Shown: positions 44,474 to 54,903 of the stretch, in pieces
How positions within the stretch are numbered: position 1 is the first letter of the stretch
Layout of the letters: each line of letters starts with the position of its first letter
Assembly: GCF_009766085.1 (NCBI RefSeq)
Contig: NZ_LMUF01000004.1
Location: forward strand, 56,560 to 120,559
DNA length: 64,000 bases
Direction: 5' to 3'
Source: Burkholderia sp. S171
GTDB taxonomy: Bacteria; Pseudomonadota; Gammaproteobacteria; Burkholderiales; Burkholderiaceae
Notes under the pieces: generated by a model
Database searches by the model: none
Told to the model about the DNA's origin: nothing
Seen by the model: the letters and a program-made list of their open reading frames with translations, nothing else
Made by a program: the position numbers and the translations under genes

Positions 44474-45477
44474 TGCTCGACCTCGTACCGATGTGGGCCG
44501 CCATCCTGGCGCTCGCGGTATTCATGTACGTGCTGCTCGACGGCTTCGATCTCGGCGTGGGCATGGTGTTCCTGCTGCGTCGGGACCCCGTCGAACGCCA
44601 GTTGATGATCAACTCCGTCGCCCCGGTCTGGGACTTCAACGAAACCTGGCTGATCCTTGGCGGCGGAGGCCTGCTCGCGGTCTTTCCGCTCGCGTTTGCG
44701 ATCATCGTGCCGGCGGTTTATTTTCCGATCCTGCTGATGCTGCTCGGCTTGATTTTTCGCGGCGTGGCGTTTGAATTCCGCGAAGTGGTGGGCGCGCGCA
44801 AGTGGATCTGGGATGGCGCGTTCGGTTACGGCTCGCTGATCGCAACGTTCTCGCAGGGCGTCGTGCTTGGCATGTTCATGCAGGGCTTTCCCATTCATGG
44901 GCGCGTATTTGCCGGCACGAGCTGGGACTGGTTTGCACCGTTTCCGCTGCTGACGGGTGTCGGGCTGATTTTTGGCTATGCGCTGCAGGGCACAACTTGG
45001 CTCGTTCTTAAAACGGAAGGCGAATTGCAGGAATGGGCACGTGGGATGGCGAAGAAAGTGCTGTTCGGCGTGGTCGCGTTTATCTTGCTGATCAGTATCT
45101 GGACGCCGCTGAAGGACGCGCGCATATCGGCACGTTGGTTCAGCTTTCCGAATAGCTTCGTGTTCGCGCCGGTGCCGGTGCTGACGGCGCTGCTGATCTG
45201 GACGTTGTGGTCGGCGCTAGAGAAACGCAAGGAAGTGGTCCCGTTCATGTGCTCGATCGGGTTGTTCTTCCTGGCCTTCACCGGTCTGGTGATCAGTCTT
45301 TGGCCTTTCATCGCGCCGCCGTCGGTCACGTTGTGGGATGCGTCCACAACACCGCTTTCGCAGCAGTTCCTGTTGATTGGAACGATGTTCCTGCTACCGG
45401 TTATCGTGCTTTATGTGGTGTGGTCGTATTGGGTATTTCGCGGCAAGGTCCGCGGCGACATGGGCTATCACATGTAG
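44473..45477 (+). CDS. cioB: cytochrome bd-type ubiquinol oxidase subunit II (CioB type)
   Basis: 334 residues, multi-span, opening MLDLVPMWAAILALAVFMYV with DGFDLGVGM, typical of CydB/CioB, and WDFNETWLILGGGGLLAVFP. It overlaps cioA (ATGATG), and AGGAG at 44462 favours the second ATG (44473) over 44470. No small CydX-type gene is seen downstream. Confidence 0.92.
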   Translation: MLDLVPMWAAILALAVFMYVLLDGFDLGVGMVFLLRRDPVERQLMINSVAPVWDFNETWLILGGGGLLAVFPLAFAIIVPAVYFPILLMLLGLIFRGVAFEFREVVGARKWIWDGAFGYGSLIATFSQGVVLGMFMQGFPIHGRVFAGTSWDWFAPFPLLTGVGLIFGYALQGTTWLVLKTEGELQEWARGMAKKVLFGVVAFILLISIWTPLKDARISARWFSFPNSFVFAPVPVLTALLIWTLWSALEKRKEVVPFMCSIGLFFLAFTGLVISLWPFIAPPSVTLWDASTTPLSQQFLLIGTMFLLPVIVLYVVWSYWVFRGKVRGDMGYHM

Positions 45478-45491
45478 CGCGCTCGGCAGTG

Positions 45492-45532
45492 AGTGAGTCA
45501 AGCTACGGCCAATGACCGTAGCTTGACTCACT
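45492..45532 (+). terminator. long perfect hairpin after the bd oxidase operon
   Basis: Two perfectly complementary 17-nt arms (45492-45508 and 45516-45532) with a 7-nt loop start 15 bp after the cioB stop codon. The lack of a T-run suggests a bidirectional or Rho-linked end, or a protein-binding palindrome. Confidence 0.65.
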
Positions 45533-45545
45533 AAACGCAAGTATG

Positions 45546-45577
45546 AAAAAGCCGCCCGTTACAAAGTCTGGGCGGCG
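45546..45577 (-). terminator. intrinsic terminator overlapping the end of the membrane-protein gene
   Basis: On the minus strand GCCGCCC (45570-45576) pairs with GGGCGGC (45551-45557) and is followed by TTTTTC. The hairpin includes the stop codon at 45559-45561. Confidence 0.8.
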
Positions 45578-46053
45578 GCTTTCTCCAAGATCCGGCACCA
45601 CTTGTGCGCTTCACGGCGGTCCTGCATCGGCAGGTTCCAGCGCGGCTGTGTCGAGTCCTTCACATTCAGCGCGACTTGCCAGCCGGCCGTCGTTGCCGGC
45701 GCGCCCGACGCTCCAGATGCGCCCGGCTCCATCCGCGCTCCATGCAGATCCGCAAAAATGTACATGCCGACCTGACCGCCTACCCGCACCTCGCACAAAC
45801 GCTTGGCCGCCGCGAGCCGCACGCCGCCCCAATCCCGCTTGAGTTCGTGGGTCCAGTCGCCATCGCGGACATTCGGTGCGACTTCCTTCCACCGCAGCCA
45901 GAAATACACGGCAATGCTCACCACTATCAGCACCGCGATCACCGCCGCGGCAATCGCAACACTCACACCGAACGCCGCCGATAACGCGTGAAACGACCAG
46001 AACGCACCGTAGATCACGGCAACCAGGGCAACGAGCGCAACAATAATCGGCAT
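45559..46053 (-). CDS. conserved membrane protein, unknown
   Basis: 164 residues with two N-terminal hydrophobic segments (residues 1-25 and 27-53) and a soluble C-terminal domain of about 100 residues (VGMYIFADLHGARM, RREAHKWCRILEKAAAQ). No domain is recognised. It is 28 bp downstream of the peroxiredoxin gene in the same direction, so both may be co-transcribed. Confidence 0.65.
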   Translation of the reverse strand: MPIIVALVALVAVIYGAFWSFHALSAAFGVSVAIAAAVIAVLIVVSIAVYFWLRWKEVAPNVRDGDWTHELKRDWGGVRLAAAKRLCEVRVGGQVGMYIFADLHGARMEPGASGASGAPATTAGWQVALNVKDSTQPRWNLPMQDRREAHKWCRILEKAAAQTL

Positions 46054-46081
46054 CGATCAAAACCTTACAGGGCTGGTTACG

Positions 46082-46645
46082 TTATTGGGTCTTGTGCTTC
46101 TCGTTCCAGTCTTTCAGCGCCTGCAGCGTGTTCGCCACGTGCTTGTCGGGCGACAGGCTCGTATATTCATAGATCACGGTACCGTCCGGCGCGATCACGT
46201 AGGACACGCGATTGGCCATGGAACTGACCAGCGGCATGGTCGCATCGTATTGCTTGATGATCTTCGCATCGCCGTCGGCGGCAACCGGGAATTTGCTCCG
46301 GCACTCGCTCACCGAAAACTTCTTCAACGTGTCGATGTTGTCGTGCGACACGCCAATCACCGTGGCACCGAGGGCTTTGTAGTCATCGACGGCATCAGCG
46401 AACTCATGCGCCTCGATCGTGCAACCCTTCGTGAACGCAGCCGGATAGAAATACAGCACGACGGGCCCCTTCTTCAACTCGTCCGCGAGCGAGTACTCAT
46501 AGACATTGCCGCCAAGCGACGCCTGCGCTGTGAACACCGGCGCGTGATCGCCCGGCTTTAGCGTTGCATAAGCCACCAGCGCGTACACCGCCAACGCGGC
46601 GCCCAGCGACACCCCCAGCATTCTCCCAGCAAACTTTCGCTTCAT
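46082..46645 (-). CDS. peroxiredoxin, BCP/AhpC-TSA type, membrane-anchored or exported
   Basis: 187 residues. The first 28 residues form a hydrophobic signal or anchor segment (MLGVSLGAALAVYALVAYA). The thioredoxin-fold body has the peroxidatic Cys in FTKGCTIEAHEF and a possible resolving Cys in VSECRSK. Such proteins reduce hydroperoxides; the N-terminal segment puts this one in the periplasm or at the membrane. Confidence 0.85.
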   Translation of the reverse strand: MKRKFAGRMLGVSLGAALAVYALVAYATLKPGDHAPVFTAQASLGGNVYEYSLADELKKGPVVLYFYPAAFTKGCTIEAHEFADAVDDYKALGATVIGVSHDNIDTLKKFSVSECRSKFPVAADGDAKIIKQYDATMPLVSSMANRVSYVIAPDGTVIYEYTSLSPDKHVANTLQALKDWNEKHKTQ

Positions 46646-46752
46646 GAGACTCCTCTATTTTCGTGACCCGCGCACGACAGGACAAACAATGGAACAACGC
46701 CGCGACAACCCCGCGACAGCCATTAACGCAGCAAACGCAATACCTACAATAC

Positions 46753-48102
46753 CTACTCCACCCGATGCGCACCGAACCACGTAGCCGCCTCGAACTGCAG
46801 GTCGGCGAGCACAGCCGGCGTCAACACCTTGAAATCCACGCATGAGCCAATGCTCGAATCCAGCTCCGGCGCATCGCCTCTTTCGGTGGCCTGAGAGAGC
46901 CGCAAAAGCCCACCAAGCGGACCTTGGCCATCGACAATCGCAGCACACATTTCTTTCGATAACTTCAGCAGATCCATGATCTCGACCGGCGGCAAATCCA
47001 CTACCACATGCACGAGCGAAAAGATGCCGGTCATGAAGGCGGCATCGGCGAATTCCTCGCTCGATGGCCACATGACACGCGCCGCCAGTTCCATGAAACG
47101 CGCGCGGGTACCGACCAGTTGCACCAGCGGGTCCGAACGCCACGGCAAGTGGCGGCCATCGGCATAGAGCAGCAGCTGGGTCCAGCGCGAAATCTGCCGG
47201 GTGCCGGTCGCGGCAATGGCCTCGCGCAATGACGACACCGGCCGGCTCAATTTGAACGCGCTCGAATTGGCTAGCCGCAGCAACTGCACGACCACGTTCG
47301 GATTGAGCTTCAGCTCGGCCTCGAGTTCGCTGATATCAGGCTCGCCCGACAGCACGCCCAGAAGACGCAGCAATGCCGTGCGCGACGGATTTGAGCGACG
47401 CGTCACTAGCACTTGCGGACGGGCGAAGAAGTAACCCTGGAAGAGGTCGAAGCCGAGCTTGCTAGCTTCTTCGAAGTCCTGATGCGTTTCGATCTTTTCT
47501 GCGATCAGGGTCTTGCCATGTTGCTTGAGCGTCGCCGCGAGTTCGGGCAGGTCGGCGCGCTGCGTGGCAAGGAAGTCGACCTTCACGTAATCCACGTAAG
47601 GCAACGCTTCGTGCAAGGGTTCGGTGAGCGACACGACGTCGTCGAGGGCGAACTGGAAGCCGGCCGCGCGCAACTGGGCGCAGCGCTTGAAAAGTTTGGC
47701 GTCGAAGGTGACGGTCTCGAGAATCTCGAGCACGAAGCGCTCGGGCGGCATGATGTGGACGATGTCGTCGAACAGCAGGTCACGGTTCATGTTCACGAAG
47801 CCGCGGTGATCGCCCAGCACCGCCGATAACCCGATCTCGCCAACCGTACGCGCGACAACGTGGGCGGTCGCCTGCACGTCGTCGAAAATACGCGCGCGAT
47901 TGTCCGGGCTATCGCGAAAGAGCAGTTCGTAGGCATGCAGCGCACCGCTGCGATCGATGATCGGCTGGCGGCCGAGATAGACGCTTTCCGGCTCGCGAAG
48001 AACGGGCGCGGCAAGCTCCGCTGCGTCCTTCGGCGCCGCCGCAGGGCTGTCCGCGGCGTTGCGCGCGGCGCGCCGGGTCGGGTTCCGATCAACCGGCGGC
48101 AT
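46753..48102 (-). CDS. EAL-HDOD signal transduction protein (YuxH type)
   Basis: 449 residues. After a Pro/Ala-rich N-terminus, an EAL-like domain (about 45-235) begins VYLGRQPIIDRSGALHAYELLF. EAL reads ELL and most catalytic residues are missing, so it is probably a non-catalytic c-di-GMP or partner-binding module. A C-terminal HDOD domain (about 240-440) follows. The gene is followed at a distance by other c-di-GMP and HDOD genes. Confidence 0.85.
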   Translation of the reverse strand: MPPVDRNPTRRAARNAADSPAAAPKDAAELAAPVLREPESVYLGRQPIIDRSGALHAYELLFRDSPDNRARIFDDVQATAHVVARTVGEIGLSAVLGDHRGFVNMNRDLLFDDIVHIMPPERFVLEILETVTFDAKLFKRCAQLRAAGFQFALDDVVSLTEPLHEALPYVDYVKVDFLATQRADLPELAATLKQHGKTLIAEKIETHQDFEEASKLGFDLFQGYFFARPQVLVTRRSNPSRTALLRLLGVLSGEPDISELEAELKLNPNVVVQLLRLANSSAFKLSRPVSSLREAIAATGTRQISRWTQLLLYADGRHLPWRSDPLVQLVGTRARFMELAARVMWPSSEEFADAAFMTGIFSLVHVVVDLPPVEIMDLLKLSKEMCAAIVDGQGPLGGLLRLSQATERGDAPELDSSIGSCVDFKVLTPAVLADLQFEAATWFGAHRVE

Positions 48103-48785
48103 GGTCGGACCTGCTGCGTTCGCACGAGCACTTGGGCTCGATGCAATGGACGGCCATTGCCGAGATATCGTGCGGCATGACGCACGACATGACGCGTGCG
48201 TTCAGCGTGTTCAATACGCCTGGCTTCAGGGCCGGCTCCGGCAATCGGCTTGGGGACGCGATCATGGCGTGCAGCAATGGAACGGTGTTGACTGAATGGC
48301 GACCAGACAGCGGTTAGCTCAAACGATTAGCTTGAGAGGTTGGCCTAAGGGCCAGCTACGGGTCAGCTAAGGATTCAACTTACGGACTTAACTTACGGAC
48401 TTAACTTACAAACACAAAGAGCGCAATGAGCGGTCGGACAGCGGCCAGACGATAGCTCACCACCACGCTCCGCGCACCAACTGACCGGTTCAGCATTTGT
48501 AACTATCAAGCCGCACTCTACCCCAAATCGTGATGTCGACAAATTGCGTGAAACCCGCCGGGGCCGTGGCTCTCGGGCGCTCTGCTATTCCTCTAAAGAA
48601 TTTCGGGGCACAACCGTTAACTTGCAAAGAACGCGTCCGAGTCGCGGTTACCGAATTTTTCGGTGGCTCACGCCCGTATCGCCGCACCATCACCAGCAGA
48701 TGCCCGATGCAGCGCGCTTGGCCGGACAGCGTGCGCCGCGCCTCTACCGGCCCGGTGCGCAATCAGACAGGCTATAAACCGAAAC
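48103..48785. other. intergenic region with short repeats
   Basis: 683 bp between divergent signalling genes. It contains a tandem repeat at 48371-48409 and several short GTTAGCT/AGCTAA palindromic pieces near 48315-48372. Upstream codons of the PAS-GGDEF-EAL frame (from 48663) fall here but have no family match. No gene is seen. Confidence 0.45.
48371..48409. repeat. tandem repeat, three units of 13 bp
   Basis: GGATTCAACTTAC is followed by two exact copies of GGACTTAACTTAC. It lies in the intergenic region between two signalling genes. Confidence 0.9.
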
Positions 48786-50819
48786 ATGCCAGTAAAACGG
48801 ATCACCGCCCAGCGCTTGAATGCATGGATCGCCCTAGCCGGCCAAACCAGCGCCACCGTGCGCGCGACGATCAGGACGTTGATCGCGACCACGTTCCCAA
48901 GCGGCGTCGTCAGGTTCGCTACAGTGGAAGCCACGCCTGCGCCCGTGCTGGCCACGGGTGGCCGTGACCCCCTTCTGCCCCTGCCCATGCCGCTCACCCT
49001 GCCCGGATCGACGTCGCAGGCTGCACGGGGGAAGAAAGCAGGACGGACCGTCGCAGCTTCGCCTTCGCCCGCGCCGCTTCATCTATTGCATCCTCCAGCG
49101 GTCAATGAAGCTGAGCGCGCCCCAAGCGCCGGCTCGGAAGCCACCGAAGCCACCCTCGCCGCGGTCGATTTCGTGGCGCAAGTGGATGCCTCGCTGCGGT
49201 TTTGCTATGTATCGGCGAGAAGCATCGAGTTCCTGGGTTATCACCGCGACTACCTGAGCTCGCTGACGTTGCATGAGCTAGTGCCTTCGCATGAAATCGA
49301 TGAACTCGATGCGCTCGTCGCGCGTGCACAACAAAGCGGCAAGCTGGAGACCGCGACGCTGCATCTGCTGAAATCCCTGACCACGCCAATCCTCGTTGAA
49401 CTGCGGATCCTCGCCACGCACCCGCCGGATCGGCCCGGCTTCGCGCTCGCCGCATTTGAGGTCTCGCACTGGCGTGACCGCGAAACCGCCCTGCAGCACA
49501 AGCTGCATCACGATCCGCTGACCGGCCTCGAGAATCTGACCGCGCTGAAAAGCGCGATCGATACCGCCGAGGCCGAGGCCGTTCATACGCACACGCACGC
49601 GGCGTTGCTGCTGGTGGATATCGACGACTTCCAGCGCATCAATCGCGCGCTTGGCTACGACGCTGGCGACGACATGCTGCGCGAGACCGCTCGCCGCATC
49701 CAGCATGCAGCACGTGCCGGCGAGCGTGTGACACGCGTCGCCAGCGACGAGTTCGCCGTGCTGTTGTCGGCCGGCACCTCGGCCGAAGCAGCCTCGGCGG
49801 CCGAAGACGTCGCGCGACGGGTGTTGAGCGCGATTGCGCAACCCTACCGGTATCGCGGACAACATACGCATTTGTCGGCGAGCATAGGCGCTGCCATCTT
49901 CCCCGACGCGGTCGAGCAAGCCAGCAACAGCCTGCTGCGCATGGCCGACCATGGACTGGCGCAGGCGAAGACCTCAGGCGGCAATATTGTCGTGTTCCAT
50001 GTCCCCGACGACGACCCCCGCAACGCCGAGCGCCTTAACCTGGAAGCCGATCTTTACGAAGGCGTGCGCAACGGCGAGTTTTCGCTCCACTTCCAGCCGA
50101 TCACCGAAAGCCGCGGCGGCGGCGTGGTTGGCGTCGAAGCGCTGATCCGCTGGCAGCATCCGGTACACGGCCTCGTTCCCCCGACAGCGTTCATTCCGCT
50201 CGCGGAATCGATCGGCCTGATCAACTATCTTGGCAACTGGGTGCTCAAGGCTGCGTGCATGCAATTGGTGCAGTGGGACCTCGAAGGTTTCGTGCTGGAT
50301 TACGTTTCGGTGAACGTCTCGCCGCAGCAATTCCGCGACAAGCGTTTTACGCAGAATGTGCAAGAGGCGCTGCAGCTGACAGGGCTCGACCCGCGCCGGC
50401 TCGTGTTCGAAATCACGGAAAGCCTGCTGATGCATGATCCGGAAGAAGCGACCCGCCTGCTTGAAACGCTGGCGGCGCTGGGCATTGCCTTCGCCGTCGA
50501 TGACTTCGGCACCGGCTATTCCAGCCTTTCTTATCTGCAGCGCTTCCCGCTGTCGAAGCTGAAGATCGATCGCAGCTTCATCGAAAACCTGCTGACCTCG
50601 CGCAACAACCAGGCAATCGTGGCTGCGGTCGTGGGCCTGGCAAAATCGCTGGGGCTGGAACTGGTGGCGGAAGGTGTGGAGACAGAGGCGCAGCGCGAAC
50701 TGTTGATTGAGATGGGCTGTGACCAGATCCAGGGCTGGCTGATCAGCAAGGCCCTGCCCGCCGGTGACCTGATGCGTTGCTTTCAGGATAAAACGCTCTT
50801 TCTCCAGGCGCCTTTATAA
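48786..50819 (+). CDS. PAS-GGDEF-EAL protein, probable c-di-GMP phosphodiesterase
   Basis: About 677 residues: a disordered N-terminus (to about 120), a PAS domain (about 125-230), a GGDEF domain (235-400) and an EAL domain (415-665). The GGDEF signature is degenerate (ASDEF at 319-323), so cyclase activity is unlikely, but a GTP-sensing role is possible. EAL is intact (GVEALIRWQHP, 449-459; DDFGTGYSSLSYL later), which supports c-di-GMP hydrolysis. The Met at 48786 is the first with protein-like sequence after it. Confidence 0.87.
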   Translation: MPVKRITAQRLNAWIALAGQTSATVRATIRTLIATTFPSGVVRFATVEATPAPVLATGGRDPLLPLPMPLTLPGSTSQAARGKKAGRTVAASPSPAPLHLLHPPAVNEAERAPSAGSEATEATLAAVDFVAQVDASLRFCYVSARSIEFLGYHRDYLSSLTLHELVPSHEIDELDALVARAQQSGKLETATLHLLKSLTTPILVELRILATHPPDRPGFALAAFEVSHWRDRETALQHKLHHDPLTGLENLTALKSAIDTAEAEAVHTHTHAALLLVDIDDFQRINRALGYDAGDDMLRETARRIQHAARAGERVTRVASDEFAVLLSAGTSAEAASAAEDVARRVLSAIAQPYRYRGQHTHLSASIGAAIFPDAVEQASNSLLRMADHGLAQAKTSGGNIVVFHVPDDDPRNAERLNLEADLYEGVRNGEFSLHFQPITESRGGGVVGVEALIRWQHPVHGLVPPTAFIPLAESIGLINYLGNWVLKAACMQLVQWDLEGFVLDYVSVNVSPQQFRDKRFTQNVQEALQLTGLDPRRLVFEITESLLMHDPEEATRLLETLAALGIAFAVDDFGTGYSSLSYLQRFPLSKLKIDRSFIENLLTSRNNQAIVAAVVGLAKSLGLELVAEGVETEAQRELLIEMGCDQIQGWLISKALPAGDLMRCFQDKTLFLQAPL

Positions 50820-51047
50820 GATACCGTCACGTTTTTGCGTCGGCAGGGCCAAAGACGGGGGCTATTGCAGCGTTTCATTGATGGTCTGCTGTAAAGCTTC
50901 CGCGTCACCGCGCCGTTATAGTGTCATGCAGGACTTGTGCAGGATTTATGCAGACTTATTTCCGCGCATTACACTTCGACCCAGGTCGACGATTCAAGAC
51001 GCGCCGGGCACCCGGTCCGGAACGTGTAAGGCATTGACACCAATCGC

Positions 51048-52523
51048 ATGGCAAGCAACTCCAAAGCCGAATTACTGGACAAGCTGTGGGCCCGCATGAG
51101 CGAGCGCGGAGACTTTCCGATGCTCTCCCAGGCTCTGCGCACCACTGTGTCCGCAATGAGCGACGACGACCTGGACTTCACCGCCCTGGTCCAGGTCGTT
51201 CTGTCCGACTTCGGCCTCACGCAGAAGGTGTTGCGCCTCGCCAACTCCGCGATGTACATCTCGTTTGGCGGCAACATCACCACGGTAACCCGCGCGCTGA
51301 TGGTGCTCGGCATGGACGCGGTCGGCCACCTGGTGGTCGGGCTGAAGCTGGTCGATCACTTTCATCAAAGCGCGCCACGGCGCATCGACGCCAAACTCGA
51401 ACTGAACCGCACGCTGCTGTCTGGCACCGTTGCGCGGCAAGTGACTGAGCACAGCGAGTTCCGGGCGTCGGAAGAAGCCGTGGTCTGCACGCTGATGCGC
51501 CAGATCGGCAAGCTGCTGGTGGCGTTCTATCTTGAGACCGAGTGGGATCAGTTGCGCCGCAAGGCCACGGCCGAGCATATTAGCGACAGCCTCGCGTGCA
51601 GCACCTTGCTCGGCGTCACCTTCGAGGAAATCGGCATGGAAGCCGCGGACCGCTGGCGCCTGCCGGAGACTATCCGCACCGGCATGCTGACGCGCGACCC
51701 GCTCGCCCCGATCGATGAAAAAACGCCGCGCCATGTGCGCTGGCTGCAGGCGGTCACCAACTATTCCACCGAAGTCGCCGATGCGCTCACCGCGCAGCAT
51801 GTCGACGAGATGCATCGCGAGACATCGCTGGTGGACATCGCGAACCGCTACAGCCGCGCGTTGCTAACCGATGCCGCCACGCTCGCCGCGATGAGTCTCG
51901 CGCTCGCGAACGAGGACTCAAACGACGGCGTGATGCGGGAGATCGTGGAACTGCGCGCGGACGCCGATGCCATCGCGCGCGCGGGGTTATCGGCGGAAGC
52001 GCGGATTGCCGCGGGGCTTGAAGACTTGCGCTCGCTGCCGTCGAAGAACGCGCTGAGCGCGGTGCTTGCGCTGGCCTCGGAAGCGGTGCTGGCCGGGCTC
52101 GCGTTTTCGCGCACGGTGGTATTCGTGCGCCAGTCCAACAATGAGTTCCACGCGCGGCTCGGACTGGGGGCGGGCGTGGAGAATTTGCTGCCGTCGCTGA
52201 CATTTCCCGCGGCGTTCGAGCCTGACGTGTTCCACTTGGCGATATCGAACCCGGTCGGGATTTTTATCGAGAATGCTCGCGATCCGCGGATTGAAGCCCG
52301 CTTGCCGCGCTGGTTCAAACCATCATTCGGCGACGCGCACGCGTTCGTGCTGCTGCCCGTGAAGGCGAACGGCTCGACCGTCGCCATGCTTTACGGCGAC
52401 TGGACACAAGCACAGAACGTACGCAAGATCACGCCGCCGGAAATGGCCGCGCTGAATGAACTCATGCGCGAATTGAGTCGTTTTTTTTCTAATGCGGACT
52501 GGAAGGAAGTGGAGTTGCTTTAG
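51048..52523 (+). CDS. HDOD domain protein with C-terminal GAF-like domain
   Basis: 491 residues. The HDOD domain (about 20-225; DFPMLSQALR, LTQKVLRLANSAMY) is followed by a linker and a C-terminal alpha/beta domain (about 330-485) resembling GAF. HDOD proteins take part in signalling and motility control in this group of bacteria. It follows the c-di-GMP phosphodiesterase gene by 228 bp in the same direction. Confidence 0.8.
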   Translation: MASNSKAELLDKLWARMSERGDFPMLSQALRTTVSAMSDDDLDFTALVQVVLSDFGLTQKVLRLANSAMYISFGGNITTVTRALMVLGMDAVGHLVVGLKLVDHFHQSAPRRIDAKLELNRTLLSGTVARQVTEHSEFRASEEAVVCTLMRQIGKLLVAFYLETEWDQLRRKATAEHISDSLACSTLLGVTFEEIGMEAADRWRLPETIRTGMLTRDPLAPIDEKTPRHVRWLQAVTNYSTEVADALTAQHVDEMHRETSLVDIANRYSRALLTDAATLAAMSLALANEDSNDGVMREIVELRADADAIARAGLSAEARIAAGLEDLRSLPSKNALSAVLALASEAVLAGLAFSRTVVFVRQSNNEFHARLGLGAGVENLLPSLTFPAAFEPDVFHLAISNPVGIFIENARDPRIEARLPRWFKPSFGDAHAFVLLPVKANGSTVAMLYGDWTQAQNVRKITPPEMAALNELMRELSRFFSNADWKEVELL

Positions 52524-52598
52524 CGTTTTTGGCGCTTCAACGGTCGCGCTGCCGATTCATGATCACAAACCGGCAACGCGACGGCGAACGGCCTCTCC

Positions 52599-53048
52599 TC
52601 ACTCCCGCCAGAGTATCGCCACCGCCTGATCGCCGTACTCCACGATATACCCGCCATGCTCGCGCTGCCATTCACGCGCGGCGTCGGCGCCGGCAAACCA
52701 CACTTTCTCGTAGTCGCCGAAAGCGCCCGCATCGAAGCGGTATCGGTCGATGATGGCGGGCTCTCGCGTGTCGAGCACCGGCTTGCAGGCGTCCCAACCG
52801 AAATGACCCAGCTCGACGGCCAGCATGTTCAATACGTGCTTGAGCTGAACCTCGGTGCGCGTTTTGTGAAGCTCCGCGAGTGTATCGGCACGGGTGACGC
52901 CCGCGGCCAGCAAGCGGCGCACGACGGGCATCGCCGTGCTTGTATTGTCCGCGTGAGCGCGACGAAGCAAGCGGCGCGCGTGGCGTCGAAGAAATTCGGT
53001 GTTGGTGAGTTCGGAATTGGCAAAGCTGGGACAGGATGTTGACCACAT
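52599..53048 (-). CDS. hypothetical protein, unknown
   Basis: 149 residues: an Arg-rich helical N-terminus (RRHARRLLRRAHADN) and a C-terminal part with aromatic motifs (DYEKVWFAGADAAREWQ). GGAGAAA before the ATG at 53048 supports the start. No domain is recognised; it lies between a signalling gene and a chemoreceptor, both transcribed away from or toward it singly. Confidence 0.6.
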   Translation of the reverse strand: MWSTSCPSFANSELTNTEFLRRHARRLLRRAHADNTSTAMPVVRRLLAAGVTRADTLAELHKTRTEVQLKHVLNMLAVELGHFGWDACKPVLDTREPAIIDRYRFDAGAFGDYEKVWFAGADAAREWQREHGGYIVEYGDQAVAILWRE

Positions 53049-53247
53049 GACGTTTCTCCTTGTTGCGCCGTTCTCGCTGCGGCTAAAGGTTCAACGTTGC
53101 GGTTTATCCATGTGAAGCGATAACGCGTGACAGGTGTTTTCACTTTCGCGAGACCGGGCGCCCTGCCGCACCCGTCGCGAATTCTAGAACAAAGGCTTGC
53201 GGTTCTGCAAGCCTGCATTCGTCGATTAACGTGCACACCGCGTTACA

Positions 53248-54903
53248 TCACGCGAGTTGAAACTTGCCGACCAGTTGTTTCAATGCATGCGCCTGATCGT
53301 CCAGCGACTGCGCCGCGGCGGCCGCCTGCTCGACCAGTGCCGCATTCTGCTGCGTACCCGCGTCCATTTGCGTCACGGCGAGATTGATTTCCTCGATACC
53401 GCTGCTTTGCTCCGCCGAAGCCGCCGAAATCTCGCCCATGATGTCCGTCACGCGCTTGACTGCCTTCACGACCTCTTCCATCGTCGCGCCGGCTTCGTGC
53501 GCGAAGGTCGAGCCATCGGAAACACGCGCCACCGACGTGTGGATCAAGCCCTTGATCTCCTTCGCCGCCGCTGACGAACGTTGAGCAAGATTGCGCACTT
53601 CGCCTGCGACGACTGCAAATCCACGGCCCTCTTCGCCCGCCCGCGCCGCTTCGACGGCCGCATTGAGCGCGAGAATGTTCGTCTGGAACGCGATGCCTTC
53701 GATCACCCCGATGATGTCGCCAATACTCTTTGCGCTCGCGTTGATCTGTTCCATTGTCGCGACCACGCGCCCGACCACCACGCCACCCTTCTCCGCAATC
53801 TCCGACGCGTTGTAAGCCAGCGAGCTCGCCTGCTTCGCGTTCTCGGCGTTCTGGCGTACGGTGGATGTCAACTCCTCCATGCTCGATGCCGTCTTTTCCA
53901 GCGCGACGGCCTGTTGCTCCGTGCGCTGCGACAAGTCCACGTTGCCCTGCGAGATTTCGCTGGACGCCGACGCAATTGCTTCCGCGCTGGCCGCGATTTC
54001 GCCGACCGTCGTCGATAAATCCTTCTGCATGCCGGAGAGCGCGTGAAGCATGCTGGTGTTGTCGCGCTTTGCGATCGAGATGCGGTTCGACAGGTCGCCC
54101 GCCGCGATCCGGCTTGCAATTTCCATGGCGTAGACCGGTTCGCCGCCGAGCTGCTTCGCCAGTCGCCGCACAACCCATTCGCTCACCGCGAGCGCCAGCA
54201 CGATCAGCCCGAGCGTCAGCAGCGCCACCATCACAAACGACTCGTGATAAATGGAAGCCGCCGAGTCGATCGTCGCCTTGGCCGCCGCGCCACGCTGTTC
54301 AATCAGCGCATTCACGAGCTTTTCCAGCTTGGCGGTTGCCACCAGCAGCGAGACGTCCATGATGCCGACCTGCCAGTTCATCTGCGACAGGTCGAGCGGT
54401 TGTTCCTTCACCAGCTTGACGAAGGTCCGTAGATCAGTGCTCCACGCGCCAACGGCCGTCGCCAGGCGCTTCTGGTCACCGGTCGGGTCCGCATAGTTTT
54501 GCAGGTTATGTTGCTCGCGGCCGATATCAGCGAGCGCATGTTCGATGTCCGTACCCAGCTCGTCGCGCTCTTTCGCGGTGGTCGCGGTGAGCAGCATCTT
54601 TTGCGAGCGGCTCGCGCGCAGCACGGCGCTGCGCAGTTCTTCAACGTCCCGGCTGGCGACATACCCCTCGCGATAGATGGTTTCCGTCGACCCATTGAGA
54701 CGGCTGATCTGCGTCAGCGCAATCACGCCGATAACCAACGTACCGACCAGCAACAACGCGAACGCGAGGCGAAGCGACGCCTTGACCGACAACGAACGGC
54801 CGCTTGTGCCGGTGATCTTGGCCATCGCCCGGGAGGCGGCCTTGGCGCCGCCGTCAGGAATAAATCCAGCGCCGGGATTGCCCCGTAGCGAAAACGGTTT
54901 CAT
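53248..54903 (-). CDS. methyl-accepting chemotaxis protein
   Basis: 551 residues. A first membrane helix (about 47-68) and a second (about 215-240) bracket a periplasmic four-helix ligand domain of about 150 residues, followed by HAMP and the cytoplasmic signalling domain with the hairpin motif [19 protein letters not shown]. The 33 residues before the first helix are an unusual extension; ATG 54828 would shorten it. The ligand is unknown. Confidence 0.9.
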   Translation of the reverse strand: MKPFSLRGNPGAGFIPDGGAKAASRAMAKITGTSGRSLSVKASLRLAFALLLVGTLVIGVIALTQISRLNGSTETIYREGYVASRDVEELRSAVLRASRSQKMLLTATTAKERDELGTDIEHALADIGREQHNLQNYADPTGDQKRLATAVGAWSTDLRTFVKLVKEQPLDLSQMNWQVGIMDVSLLVATAKLEKLVNALIEQRGAAAKATIDSAASIYHESFVMVALLTLGLIVLALAVSEWVVRRLAKQLGGEPVYAMEIASRIAAGDLSNRISIAKRDNTSMLHALSGMQKDLSTTVGEIAASAEAIASASSEISQGNVDLSQRTEQQAVALEKTASSMEELTSTVRQNAENAKQASSLAYNASEIAEKGGVVVGRVVATMEQINASAKSIGDIIGVIEGIAFQTNILALNAAVEAARAGEEGRGFAVVAGEVRNLAQRSSAAAKEIKGLIHTSVARVSDGSTFAHEAGATMEEVVKAVKRVTDIMGEISAASAEQSSGIEEINLAVTQMDAGTQQNAALVEQAAAAAQSLDDQAHALKQLVGKFQLA